Assembly: GCA_963700185.1 (NCBI GenBank)
Contig: CAVOWP010000022.1
Span: 62,001-126,000 of the forward strand
Direction: 5' to 3'
DNA from: AP-15 sp963700185
GTDB lineage: Bacteria > Pseudomonadota > Alphaproteobacteria > ATCC43930 > CGMCC-115725
DNA length: 64,000 nucleotides
In this document: piece after piece, positions 8,403 through 16,348 of the stretch
Layout of the letters: each line of letters begins with the position of its first letter
How positions within the stretch are numbered: position 1 is the first letter of the stretch
The notes under the pieces: generated by a model
What the model saw: the letters and a program-made list of their open reading frames with translations, nothing else
Told to the model about the DNA's origin: nothing
The model's database searches: none
Translations under genes and position numbers: made by a program

Positions 8403-8935
8403 TTCACCCACCGCTTTGCGCCGATCAGCCGCTGCGAGAGCAATACCGCCGTCGCGAGATCGCCGTTGAAGGCGATGTCGAGCGCGGCGGCGACTGTCTC
8501 GGCGGCGTCTTCGGGCCGGTCGACCCGGTAGACCAGGACATCGCACAGTTCGAGGGCCGCTTGGGTCCGGGACCCCATCGGCACCTGCCAGGGATTGAAT
8601 TCGGCCCATTCGCCGCGCATCGTCACCAGCATCGTCAGCGGGAAGCGGCAGGTTTTGATCATCGACAGCATGTTGATGCAGTTGCCGACGCCACTCGACT
8701 GCATCAGAAGAGCCCCGCGCTGACCGCCGAGCCAGGCCCCGGCGAGCAGCGCCACCCCTTCCTCTTCGCTGGTCAGCGGCACGGCGCGGATCTCCGGATC
8801 ATCTTGGCACAGCTCGATCAGCCGCGCGTGCCCGGCATCGGGCACATAGCCCACTTGCCGGATCTCCGCTCGTTTCAATACCGTAAAAATGTCGTCCCGC
8901 CAGTCGGACGATGGCGCTGCTGTGAGCTCACCCAT
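8399..8935 (-). CDS. ThDP-dependent decarboxylase, alpha (pyrimidine-binding) subunit
   Basis: 178 residues matching the N-terminal PYR half of ThDP decarboxylases. It contains the conserved Glu in VPLTSEEEGVALLAGAWLGG, which would activate the aminopyrimidine ring of ThDP, followed by MQSSGVGNCINML and TMRGEWAEFNPWQ. It resembles ComD/phosphonopyruvate decarboxylase alpha. The ATG at 8935 is preferred over an upstream in-frame start because homology begins here and an AGAAAGG site precedes it. It is directly followed by the beta subunit with a 4-nt overlap, and preceded at about 115 bp by the HTH-citrate synthase fusion gene. Confidence 0.85.
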   Translation of the reverse strand: MGELTAAPSSDWRDDIFTVLKRAEIRQVGYVPDAGHARLIELCQDDPEIRAVPLTSEEEGVALLAGAWLGGQRGALLMQSSGVGNCINMLSMIKTCRFPLTMLVTMRGEWAEFNPWQVPMGSRTQAALELCDVLVYRVDRPEDAAETVAAALDIAFNGDLATAVLLSQRLIGAKRWVK

Positions 8936-9050
8936 GCTCGGCCTTTCTCGCGACCCCCGAGGTAGCCAACCTAACACAAAGGCCAGGTCGCGGGGCTGCG
9001 CAGCGAAACGGCCAGCGTCCGCTCAGATATGGCCGCGATGTCCCTGCGGC

Positions 9051-10235
9051 TTAGCCCGAACTCTCTTCGGCTTGGAGACCGACATAGCGGGCTCGGGGAC
9101 GGATCAGGATGCCGCTCTCGTATTGCTCGATTGCGTGGGCGATCCACCCGACGGTGCGGCCGACGATGAAGAGCGCAAGCGCCGCGTTCCGCGGCAGCGC
9201 CAACGAGGTCGCGGCTGCGGCGAGGGCAAAATCGACATTCGGGCGGCGCCCGGTCAGACGCGTTCCGGCAGCTGCGGCGCTTTCGATCAGGGGCCGGGCT
9301 TCGGGCAATGTCCGCGTTACGGCCGCCAAGATCGTCGTCGCGCGCGGGTCGCCGGCGGGATAGAGGAAATGACCGAAACCGGGCAGATCTTCGCCGCGCG
9401 CGAGACGGCCGGCCATCACCGTCATCGCATCGCCGCCTCGGGCGAGCTCGCCAAAAAGCGCCTCGGCCCGCGCCGACGCCCCGCCGTGACGCCGGCCGGA
9501 GAGGGCGCCGAGCGCGGCCGACACCACCGCGTAGGGGGTTGCCCCGGTCGAGGCGACGCAGCGGGCGACAAAGGTCGATGCGTTGAGTTCGTGATCGGCG
9601 ATCAGCACAAGGCAGCGGCGAAGAATTTCGCCTCCCGCCTGATCCAATCTCCAGGCCGCGGCGAGCCGGCGGTGGACAGGTTCGGGCAAAAACGGCAGGA
9701 GGGCGACGCTCGCGGCGAGCACGCGGAGAATTCGCCGCCCGGTGCGGATCACGCCGGTTCGGGTCAAGTCGACCGCCGGCAAGTCCTTGTCGGCCGCGGT
9801 GGCGAGGCTGATTTGACAGCGCTCGATCAGACCAGATGCCGAGATGTTGCCGAGGAAGGCTTCGGGGCGGTCGGCATCCGGGTCGGCGTCTTCCTCGGCC
9901 CGCCAAAGCAGCGTGGCGATGTCCTCGAGCGTGGCCTCCTCGGACAGGTGGATCGCATCTTTGCCGCGGTAGAACAGCCCCCCGTTCTCGATTAGGCAGA
10001 TCGACGAGCCGATCACCGGCATCAGCGGCTCGGTTTCGGTGTTGCGGGCCAGCCTCTCACCCTCACGCGTGGCCAGCAGGGCCTCGACGTGCTCTACCCG
10101 ATAACGCCGCTCTCGGCTGCCCGGAAGGCCAACCGACTGCAGCCGGCCTCGGCTGACATAGGCATAAAGCGTATCGAGCTTGATCCCGAGGCGGTCCGCG
10201 GCTTGTCGCGCGGTAATTAGGTTGGTTTGTTCCAT
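9051..10235 (-). CDS. Citrate synthase-like protein fused to an N-terminal helix-turn-helix domain
   Basis: 394 residues. Residues 1-55 form a MerR/excisionase-type HTH (ITARQAADRLGIKLDTLYAY, then ERRYRVEHVEALLA). The rest is a citrate synthase fold of reduced length. Residues matching the catalytic and oxaloacetate-binding set of citrate synthase are all present: His in ADHELNAST, His in RRHGGA, His in GFGHFLY, Arg in GDPRA, Asp in PNVDF, Arg in GRTVGW, and Arg in IRPRARY. It is divergent from a normal gltA with 84 bp between them. It could be an active synthase that also binds DNA, or a regulator sensing oxaloacetate/acyl-CoA. The architecture recurs in proteobacteria; I know of no settled function. 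Confidence 0.85.
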   Translation of the reverse strand: MEQTNLITARQAADRLGIKLDTLYAYVSRGRLQSVGLPGSRERRYRVEHVEALLATREGERLARNTETEPLMPVIGSSICLIENGGLFYRGKDAIHLSEEATLEDIATLLWRAEEDADPDADRPEAFLGNISASGLIERCQISLATAADKDLPAVDLTRTGVIRTGRRILRVLAASVALLPFLPEPVHRRLAAAWRLDQAGGEILRRCLVLIADHELNASTFVARCVASTGATPYAVVSAALGALSGRRHGGASARAEALFGELARGGDAMTVMAGRLARGEDLPGFGHFLYPAGDPRATTILAAVTRTLPEARPLIESAAAAGTRLTGRRPNVDFALAAAATSLALPRNAALALFIVGRTVGWIAHAIEQYESGILIRPRARYVGLQAEESSG

Positions 10236-10246
10236 ATAGGTATAGA

Positions 10247-10298
10247 TTGATTCATAAAATCAAGATTGACCGGATTGAGAGTGGCCTATCTACTCAAT
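10247..10298. promoter_or_regulatory. Candidate operator region between HTH-citrate synthase and gltA
   Basis: The 84-bp divergent gap holds two perfect 6-bp inverted repeats: TTGATT-5nt-AATCAA at 10247-10263 and ATTGAG-13nt-CTCAAT at 10274-10298. The core ATTGA also appears at 10265-10269. The repeated half-site and the neighbouring HTH gene make this a plausible binding site for the fusion protein, controlling itself and gltA. The assignment is inference. Confidence 0.45.
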
Positions 10299-10319
10299 CT
10301 CCCTAGCTCGGAGGAAGCG

Positions 10320-11651
10320 ATGTCCGCAATGCCAAATCTCAACTCGGCTCAAATCGGAATCGAGCACAAAGACAGGCCGGCCATACTCCCCACCCTGCGA
10401 CCGACGATCGGTCCGCCCTTGGCCGACATTCGCGGTATTTACCGCGAGGCCGGGTGCTACGTTTATGATCCTGCTCTGGGCGAGACTGGGATCTGCCGCT
10501 CGGCGATCACCTATGTCGACGGCGACAACGGCGTTCTTCTCTACCGCGGCTATCCGATCGCCGATCTCGTCGAGCGATGCAGTTATCTGGAAATCTGCTG
10601 GCTGCTGCTGAACGGCGAATTGCCGACCGAGACCCAGCTCGACAAATTCTCCCACGATGTCACCCACCATACGATGGTGAACGAGCAACTCCATGCGATA
10701 TACCGCGGTTTCCGTCGCGGTTCCCATCCGATGGCCGTGATGTGTGGGGTCGTCGGGGCACTCTCGGCCTTCTACCACGACGGCCTCGACATCTTCGATC
10801 CGCAGCACCGGGTGATCGCCTCGCATCGGCTGATCGCCAAGATGCCGACGATCGCTGCGATGGCCTACAAATATTCGCTCGGCCAGCCCTTCGTGTATCC
10901 GCGAAACGACCTCGGATACGCCGAGAATCTTCTCAACATGTTGTTCTCGGTCCCGTGCGAACCCTATCGAGCGCCGGCCGCGGCGGTGCGCGCCCTCGAC
11001 GCGCTGCTGATCATCCAGGCCGACCACGAACAGAATGCTTCGACTTCGGCAATGCGGCTCGTCGGATCCACCCGAGCCAACCCGTATGCCTGCACCGCAG
11101 CGGCAATCGCCGCGCTCTGGGGGCCGCTGCACGGCGGCGCCAACGAGGCCGTGTTGCAGACGCTCGCGGAAATCGGCAGCATCGACCGCATTCCCGAAAT
11201 CTTGCGCCGCGCCAAGGACAAGAACGACCCGTTCCGGCTGATGGGTTTCGGCCATCGCGTCTACAAGAGCTACGACCCGCGCGCCAAGGTCTTGCGTCAG
11301 CGCTGCTACGAGGTGCTCGACGCCTTGGGACAGCGCGACGATCCGCTTCTCCAGCTCGCGATGGAGCTGGAACGCGTCACCCTCGAGGACGATTATTTCA
11401 TCGAGCGCAAGCTCTATCCCAATGTCGACTTCTATTCCGGGATCATCTTCCGCGCGCTGGGCCTGCCGTCGGCGATGTTCACGCCGGTCTTTGCGGTGGC
11501 GCGAACCGTCGGCTGGGTCGCGCACTGGAACGAGATGATCGCCGATCCGGAAACCCGCATCTTCCGCCCGCGCCAGCTCTACACCGGCTCCGCCGAGCGC
11601 GAATGGGTTCCGCTTGCCGAGCGCGGAGCCCACTCGCCGCTCGTCGGCTAA
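10320..11651 (+). CDS. gltA: Citrate synthase
   Basis: 443-residue type II citrate synthase, which condenses acetyl-CoA and oxaloacetate at entry to the TCA cycle. All active-site blocks are present: ADHEQNASTSAMR, GPLHGGANEA, MGFGHRVYKSYDPRA, YPNVDFYSG, ARTVGWVAHW and the terminal RPRQLYTG. The ATG at 10320 is preceded by GGAGGA a few bases upstream, so the frame's 18-codon upstream extension is discarded. It is divergent from the HTH-citrate synthase gene and may share its control region. Length and motifs are ordinary for a proteobacterial enzyme. Confidence 0.97.
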   Translation: MSAMPNLNSAQIGIEHKDRPAILPTLRPTIGPPLADIRGIYREAGCYVYDPALGETGICRSAITYVDGDNGVLLYRGYPIADLVERCSYLEICWLLLNGELPTETQLDKFSHDVTHHTMVNEQLHAIYRGFRRGSHPMAVMCGVVGALSAFYHDGLDIFDPQHRVIASHRLIAKMPTIAAMAYKYSLGQPFVYPRNDLGYAENLLNMLFSVPCEPYRAPAAAVRALDALLIIQADHEQNASTSAMRLVGSTRANPYACTAAAIAALWGPLHGGANEAVLQTLAEIGSIDRIPEILRRAKDKNDPFRLMGFGHRVYKSYDPRAKVLRQRCYEVLDALGQRDDPLLQLAMELERVTLEDDYFIERKLYPNVDFYSGIIFRALGLPSAMFTPVFAVARTVGWVAHWNEMIADPETRIFRPRQLYTGSAEREWVPLAERGAHSPLVG

Positions 11652-11671
11652 GAAACGGAAATCCGAATTCG

Positions 11672-11689
11672 GTGTGAAGCGGTTCACAC
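11672..11689 (+). repeat. Hairpin after gltA
   Basis: GTGTGAA-GCGG-TTCACAC is a perfect 7-bp stem 20 bp past the gltA stop. No T-run follows, so it may stabilise the 3' end rather than terminate. Confidence 0.45.
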
Positions 11690-11708
11690 TCGCTCCCGTC
11701 GTCTCCGT

Positions 11709-11744
11709 CTAATCCTATCCCGATGCCTAATCCTATCCCGATGC
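11709..11744. repeat. Two tandem 18-bp direct repeats
   Basis: The unit CTAATCCTATCCCGATGC occurs twice head to tail, exactly, in the gap between gltA and the small membrane-protein gene. It looks like a local duplication. No function is evident. Confidence 0.7.
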
Positions 11745-11773
11745 CCTGAGCGTGCTTTAGGACAGAGGTCGAT

Positions 11774-12064
11774 ATGACGCACCGCCCGCTGGTCTCCACC
11801 CTTATCTGGATCCATGCTTGGGGCAACGACGCTTTGTGGGTCCTCGCGGCGGTGAGTGCGCTGCTGTTCCTCTATGGCGCCGTTTACTCCTCTCCGAATG
11901 CACGGTTCATCGCCGCGCAGCAACGGCAGGACGCCATAGAGTACGAAAGCCACGCCTTCTGTGAAAAACACGCAATCCCGTCCGGGACCCGCGAGCATGC
12001 CTTGTGCGCAGCAGATTTGGTGGACATCAGGGCTAATGAGCGCCGTCGTACTCTTGACGATTAG
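11774..12064 (+). CDS. Small membrane protein, unknown
   Basis: 96 residues with one clear membrane segment at about 19-39 (DALWVLAAVSALLFLYGAVY) and a hydrophilic C-terminal half with two cysteines and several charged residues. I do not recognise a family. The start ATG follows AGGACAGAGGTCG, an acceptable ribosome site. It stands between gltA and the DUF302 gene on the same strand. The clear membrane segment and ribosome site favour a real gene, but it could be spurious. Confidence 0.5.
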   Translation: MTHRPLVSTLIWIHAWGNDALWVLAAVSALLFLYGAVYSSPNARFIAAQQRQDAIEYESHAFCEKHAIPSGTREHALCAADLVDIRANERRRTLDD

Positions 12065-12126
12065 CAATTTCTGACGCGTTCTTGCGCCGGACTTTTCGCT
12101 ATTCGCAGAGCAGCGGGGTGAAAGAG

Positions 12127-12610
12127 ATGACTGGCCGGGCATTTCATTGGGCAGGTGCCGTGCTGCTGGCGTCTCTGCCGCAGAGCGGGCATGGGGCTGA
12201 CTCTGGGCCTCGTCACGATGCCAAGCAAATATTCGGTACAAGAGACCATAGAACGCTTCGAGGCAGCGATTAGGGCAAAATCGGATCAGGGGTGGATGGT
12301 CTTTACGGAACTGGATCACGCCGCCGCAGCGGCAAAGAATGGACTGACGCTGCCGCCCCGGACCGTGGTCGTGTTTGGCAATCCCCGCGGCGGCACGCCC
12401 AACATGCAGAAAGCCGCTACCCTCGCCATCGACCTGCCGCCGAAGGCGCTCGTCTGGCAAGACGATCAAGGGAAGGTCTGGCTCACTTTCAACTCAGGCG
12501 AGTACCTGGAGAATTACGTTTATCCGCGGCACGGACTGCCGTCCAATCCGGCGGCCGCCAAGGCTTTCGACGAATTCGTCAAGCATGCCGCCGAGCAGGC
12601 CACCGAATAG
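12127..12610 (+). pseudogene. DUF302 protein with signal peptide, split by a one-base frameshift
   Basis: The first frame from the ATG at 12127 encodes a secretion signal (MTGRAFHWAGAVLLASLPQ, then SGHGA as cleavage site). The DUF302 body (VTMPSKYSVQETIERFEAAI, VFGNPRGGTPNMQ, ALVWQDDQGKVWLTFNSGEY) continues in the +1 frame. Removing one T near 12204 joins them as GHGADSGLVTMPSKYS, the layout expected for periplasmic DUF302 proteins. An alternative is a leaderless product from the ATG at 12191. Relatives bind small ligands or are of unknown role. The disruption may be a sequence error. Confidence 0.7.
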
Positions 12611-12674
12611 AGATTGGGTCAGGATGGCGAGCGCCGGCCGTTAGGCGGTTGAGGCTACCAAGGGGAGGCTGGCG

Positions 12675-13160
12675 ATGAAAAAGCGGATCGATGTTGCGGC
12701 TTTGCAGCCGGTGGTCGGCACCCTTTACCCGCCGCCCTTCGATGTGCCATGTCGCGGACGCGAGCGCACCAGGCTGGGGGACGCCGCCGGGCTGACGCAG
12801 TTCGGGGTAAACCTGTGCCGGCTGCCGCCGGGCGCGTGGTCGAGCCAGCGTCATTGGCACACCGGCGGCGACGAATTTGTCTACGTCCTTTCGGGCGAGG
12901 TCGTTCTCCTGACCGACGGAGGCGAAGAAGTGCTTCGCGCGGGGGATGCCGCCGGGTTCCCCGCGCAAGCCGCAAACGGTCATTGCTTCCAGAATCGCTC
13001 GGACCTTGACGCCGAGATCCTCGAGGTCGGAACCCGTGTTGCCGGAGACACGGCTTACTATCCGGATATCGACATGGTCGCACCGGCGGGAGGAAAGCCT
13101 GCCGCCTATACGCACCGGAACGGTACGCCCTATCCAGACATCAGGCGCCGCGGGCCTTGA
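12675..13160 (+). CDS. Cupin-domain protein
   Basis: 161 residues forming a single cupin barrel. Motif 1 is RHWHTGGDEFVYVLSGEV (about residues 56-73), giving two His and a Glu as metal ligands. Motif 2 is AGDAAGFPAQAANGHCFQN with the final His ligand. Proteins of this size and shape are often called cupins of the transcriptional-regulator or dioxygenase type without a known substrate. It starts at an ATG preceded by AAGGGGAGG. It lies between the DUF302 gene and an esterase gene on the same strand and may be co-transcribed with the latter (60 bp gap). Confidence 0.85.
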   Translation: MKKRIDVAALQPVVGTLYPPPFDVPCRGRERTRLGDAAGLTQFGVNLCRLPPGAWSSQRHWHTGGDEFVYVLSGEVVLLTDGGEEVLRAGDAAGFPAQAANGHCFQNRSDLDAEILEVGTRVAGDTAYYPDIDMVAPAGGKPAAYTHRNGTPYPDIRRRGP

Positions 13161-13220
13161 TCGGAGCGCGGCGTCCGATGATAAAGTGAGGGCCGGCGAC
13201 CACTTGGATTGGAGAGTGTC

Positions 13221-14174
13221 ATGCCGGACCTTCATCTGCAGATCCAGCGCGTCCTCCAGCTTATGGCCGAGGCCAACCTCAAGCCTATCGAAGCGATGAC
13301 TCCCGCCGAGGCCCGCGAGCAGATGGAAGCGACGGCACAGGAGCGCAAGGCGGAGCCGCTACCTATCGCCCGGGTTGAGGAGCGATCGGTCCCGGGCCCC
13401 GCCGGCAATATTCGCCTGCGCCTCTATTCGCCGCGAGCCGCGGCACCGGTTCCGGCAATCGTCTATTATCACGGCGGCGGCCACGTGATCGGCAGCCTGG
13501 ACACGCACGACTTCGTTGCCCGCAACCTCTGTAGCGGGGTCGGGGCGCTGGTCGCCTCCGTCGATTACCGCATGGGTCCGGAGCACAAATTTCCCGCGGC
13601 GGTCGACGATTCCTGGGCTGCCCTCCGATGGGTCGCCGCCAATGTCGAAAGCCTGGGCGCCGACCCCGGCCGTATCGGTGTCCACGGTGACAGCGCCGGC
13701 GCCAATCTCGCGGCGGTCGTGGCATTGCTCGCCCGCGATGCCGGCGCCCCGAAATTGCGGCTGCAATCGCTCGTCTATCCAATCGCCGACTATGGCCTGG
13801 TCGGCGACAGCTACGAAAAATACGCCAATGGCTACGGCATCCTGACCAAGCGCACGATGGTGTGGTTTCGCGACCATTATTTGCGCAGCCCGGAGGACGC
13901 GAAGGATTGGCGCGCCTCGCCGATCAAGGCGGCGAGCCTTGCCGGAGCGGCGCCGGCGATTATCATCACTGCCGAATGCGACGTGCTGCACGATGACGGC
14001 GAGCGGTATGCCGAGGCGTTGCGCCATGCCGGCGTGGCGGTCGAGTACAAGGAATTTGCCGGCATGATCCATGCCTTTTTCGGCATGGTGCCGGCCGTCG
14101 ACGACGCGATGAACGCTCAGCGGAATGTTTGGGCAGCGTTCAAGCGGGCCTTCAGCTCGCAGGAAGGGACATGA
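13221..14174 (+). CDS. Alpha/beta hydrolase, hormone-sensitive-lipase-like esterase
   Basis: 317-residue family IV esterase. The oxyanion-hole motif is YYHGGGHVIGS (about residues 82-92). The nucleophile Ser is in GVHGDSAGANLA, Asp is expected in ITAECDVLHDDG, and the catalytic His in GMIHAFFGM. It is cytosolic, with no signal peptide. The ATG at 13221 follows TTGGAGAG; an upstream TTG in the same frame is less likely. Its stop overlaps the next small ORF in an ATGA arrangement, so they are probably translated together. Natural substrate unknown; short acyl esters are typical. Confidence 0.92.
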   Translation: MPDLHLQIQRVLQLMAEANLKPIEAMTPAEAREQMEATAQERKAEPLPIARVEERSVPGPAGNIRLRLYSPRAAAPVPAIVYYHGGGHVIGSLDTHDFVARNLCSGVGALVASVDYRMGPEHKFPAAVDDSWAALRWVAANVESLGADPGRIGVHGDSAGANLAAVVALLARDAGAPKLRLQSLVYPIADYGLVGDSYEKYANGYGILTKRTMVWFRDHYLRSPEDAKDWRASPIKAASLAGAAPAIIITAECDVLHDDGERYAEALRHAGVAVEYKEFAGMIHAFFGMVPAVDDAMNAQRNVWAAFKRAFSSQEGT

Positions 14175-14383
14175 CCCGCCCTCGCGCTGCCGACGATTTT
14201 GCGACGATCCGCGCCCGTCTCAAGGAATTGCGCCCAAGGGGTATCGAGGCCCATGACAGGGATGCGCCGACCAACGGGATGCAGCCGCTGCGCGATCCCG
14301 ACAGCCGCTTCAAGGATCGGCGCGAAGGCGTGCCGCCCCCATGGGTGCCGACGATTTTCTTCGGCGATCGGGTAGCGCGGTAG
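14171..14383 (+). CDS. Small conserved hypothetical protein
   Basis: 70 residues, starting at the ATG that overlaps the esterase stop by 4 nt. It is highly charged and proline-rich at the end (ADDFATIRARLKELRP near the start, PPPWVPTIFFGDRVAR at the end). Similar short proteins with ADDFATIRAR and a PPPW tail are, to my recollection, widespread in alphaproteobacteria, but their role is not known. No membrane segment or metal site is seen. It is convergent with the SDR gene. Confidence 0.6.
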   Translation: MTRPRAADDFATIRARLKELRPRGIEAHDRDAPTNGMQPLRDPDSRFKDRREGVPPPWVPTIFFGDRVAR

Positions 14384-14391
14384 CGCGCCGG

Positions 14392-15159
14392 TCAGATCGC
14401 CATCCAGCCGCCGTCGACATTGTAGGCGGCGCCCGAGACGTAGCTGGCCCGGTCGGAGCACAGCCAGACGACCATTTCGGCGATCTCTTCGGGGTTCCCC
14501 ATGCGGTGGAACGGCACCTGCGCGAGGATCGCCTCGCCGCGCCGGCGCATCGTTTCCTCGGTCATCGGGGTCTTGATGTAGCCCGGGCACACCGCGTTCA
14601 CCCGGATATGGGCATCGGCATATTCGATCGCGGCGGTTTTGGTCAGGCCGAGCACGCCGTGCTTGGCGGCGACATAGGCCGACGAGGTCGGCAACCCGAC
14701 GAGCCCGGCGATCGAGCCGGTATTGACGATATTCCCGCCGCCCTGGGCCTGCATCTGCGGCAGCTCGTGCCGCATGCACAGCCATACCCCTTTGAGGTTG
14801 ACCGCGATCATGCGGTCGAAAGCCTCTTCGGACCACTCGGCGGTCTTCTTTCCGGCCGCTTCGACCTGCCAGCCGGCAATGCCGGCATTGTTGAACGCGC
14901 AGTCGAGCCGGCCATAGGCGCCGACCACCGCTTCGATCATGGCGCGGACATCGGCATCACCGGTCACATCGCCAGACAGCGATAGTGCCTGGCCGCCTGC
15001 CGCGTTGACCTGGGCGACGGTTTCGCCGGCGGCTTCCGCCGAGACGTCGGCGACTGCGACGCGCGCGCCTTCACGCGCGAAGGCCAGAGCCGTGGCGCGG
15101 CCGATCCCGCCCCCTCCCCCCGTGATCAACGCCGATTTCCCGTCGAGCAACCCGGCCAT
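14392..15159 (-). CDS. Short-chain dehydrogenase/reductase
   Basis: 255-residue classical SDR. The cofactor motif TGGGGGIGRATA is at residues 13-24, and an Asp in VAVADVSAEAAG suggests NAD(H) preference. NNAGIAG, the catalytic Ser in NTGSIAGLVG and the Tyr-Lys pair in YVAAKHG are all present. The ending VSGAAYNVDGGWMAI is typical of glucose-dehydrogenase/FabG-like members. The ATG at 15159 has a GGGAGAG site. It is convergent with the esterase-linked small gene. Substrate cannot be predicted. Confidence 0.92.
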   Translation of the reverse strand: MAGLLDGKSALITGGGGGIGRATALAFAREGARVAVADVSAEAAGETVAQVNAAGGQALSLSGDVTGDADVRAMIEAVVGAYGRLDCAFNNAGIAGWQVEAAGKKTAEWSEEAFDRMIAVNLKGVWLCMRHELPQMQAQGGGNIVNTGSIAGLVGLPTSSAYVAAKHGVLGLTKTAAIEYADAHIRVNAVCPGYIKTPMTEETMRRRGEAILAQVPFHRMGNPEEIAEMVVWLCSDRASYVSGAAYNVDGGWMAI

Positions 15160-15231
15160 CGCTCTCTCCCATTTTGATCCGCGGCAATCCTGCCACACCG
15201 GCGACGGCCGTGCCCAGGGCGGAGAATTTGA

Positions 15232-15552
15232 TCAGGCGGTGCTGGACGGAAGCAGCCCGAGCCCGGCGAGCTCCAACCCCCATTTCGCTGGCGTCGTGAA
15301 ATGGACCCTATGATTGCGGAAGAGACGCGCGGCGGCGACGTTCGCCTCGACATCGTCGATATAGACGGCGCGCTGCGACTCGATCGCAAACCGCTCGGTC
15401 AGCAGCACGAAAATATGCGGGTCCGGCTTGATTACCCCGACCTCGCCCAAGACGAGAATTCTCCGGAACCAGCAGAGAACGCAAAGCGTTGCAACGCCGC
15501 CGGATAAGTTTCGGCTGACCAGTTCGGGAGGCCGTAGCTGAAAGGAGAACAT
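15232..15552 (-). pseudogene. C-terminal fragment of a HAD-superfamily hydrolase
   Basis: Only the C-terminal third of a HAD-IA hydrolase is recognisable: GVIKPDPHIFVLLTERF (motif III Lys), RAVYIDDVEANVAAA (motif IV Asp pair) and a closing WGLELAGLGLL. The N-terminal nucleophile DxD motif and the cap domain are absent on this strand, and the sequence before GVIKPDP does not resemble the family. A short piece with a HAD-cap look (HPDKAELIEAYGARFDEII) is found just upstream in the opposite orientation, at about 15555-15611. I read this as a decayed, possibly rearranged gene. Confidence 0.65.
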
Positions 15553-15736
15553 CCCGACAAGGCCGAGCTGATCGAGGCCTATGGCGCCCGGTTCGACGAG
15601 ATTATAGGATGGTCATAGAGATTCAAGCCCCGCGACTTTGCCGGCAAGGCACCGCTCGGCGCGAGCGTAAACGCTGCCGACGAGTACTACTGTCGGAATC
15701 CGCCGCTGTTTCCCCGTCGCGCCGTCAGCTACCCGA

Positions 15737-16348
15737 TCACGTGCTTGCCTGGCCCTGATACATAAAGGTCAGCAGCTTCGGACCGTTCATATAACCGGTC
15801 TCGATATTGTTCAGCTGGAGCCCGGCCGCTCGGATCAAGTCGTCCATTTTGCGGTCGAGATGGCAACCACCGGCGATGCGCTTCCAGCACGGGGCCAAGC
15901 GATGCTGCCAACGCGCGACTCGCAATTCCGGGAATAGCCCGTGCTCCACGAATACGAGGTTTCCGCCGGGCTTGAGAACCCGCCGCATCTCGATCAGCGC
16001 GGCGACGGGATTTGCGATCGAGCACAACGTCCAGGTCGTCAGGACAGTATCGAAGACCGCGCTGGCGAACGGGAGTTGCTCCGCCGAACCTCTAACCAGC
16101 GACACCGGGACCGGCACATCCGCGATCCTGTTCATCGCCAATCGGAGTAGCTCCGCTGAGGGATCGATCGCGCAAACGTGGTCGACCGCTGAGCTGTAGA
16201 GCGGCAGATTCAGGCCCGAACCCACCCCGATCTCCAAGACGAGACCGCTCGCCGCCCCGATAGTTCTCCGGCGATATGCGTCCAGGCGATCGGCCCCCAT
16301 CGCCAAATCGATCAGCCGCGGCAAAATCCAGTGTTGATAGAAACCCAT
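15737..16348 (-). CDS. Class I SAM-dependent methyltransferase (Methyltransf_11)
   Basis: 203 residues. Motif I VLEIGVGSGLNLPLY at about 37-51, an acidic residue in CAIDPSAELL, EQLPFASAVFDTVLTTWTLC (motifs II-III), and ALIEMRRVLKPGGNLVFVEHG (post-motif) together define the UbiE/COQ5-like methyltransferase class. The ATG at 16348 is chosen because family homology begins at MGFYQHWILPRLID. The upstream in-frame extension is basic and unrelated. Small phospholipid- or quinone-type methyltransferases have this length, but the substrate is not evident from context. Confidence 0.88.
   Translation of the reverse strand: MGFYQHWILPRLIDLAMGADRLDAYRRRTIGAASGLVLEIGVGSGLNLPLYSSAVDHVCAIDPSAELLRLAMNRIADVPVPVSLVRGSAEQLPFASAVFDTVLTTWTLCSIANPVAALIEMRRVLKPGGNLVFVEHGLFPELRVARWQHRLAPCWKRIAGGCHLDRKMDDLIRAAGLQLNNIETGYMNGPKLLTFMYQGQAST

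Noticed and set aside
8889..9995. 368-codon plus-strand frame over the HTH-citrate synthase gene
   Set aside because: Shadow of the minus-strand gene, which has intact citrate synthase active-site motifs.
11709..11744. CRISPR-like repeat
   Set aside because: Only two copies, directly abutting with no spacer.
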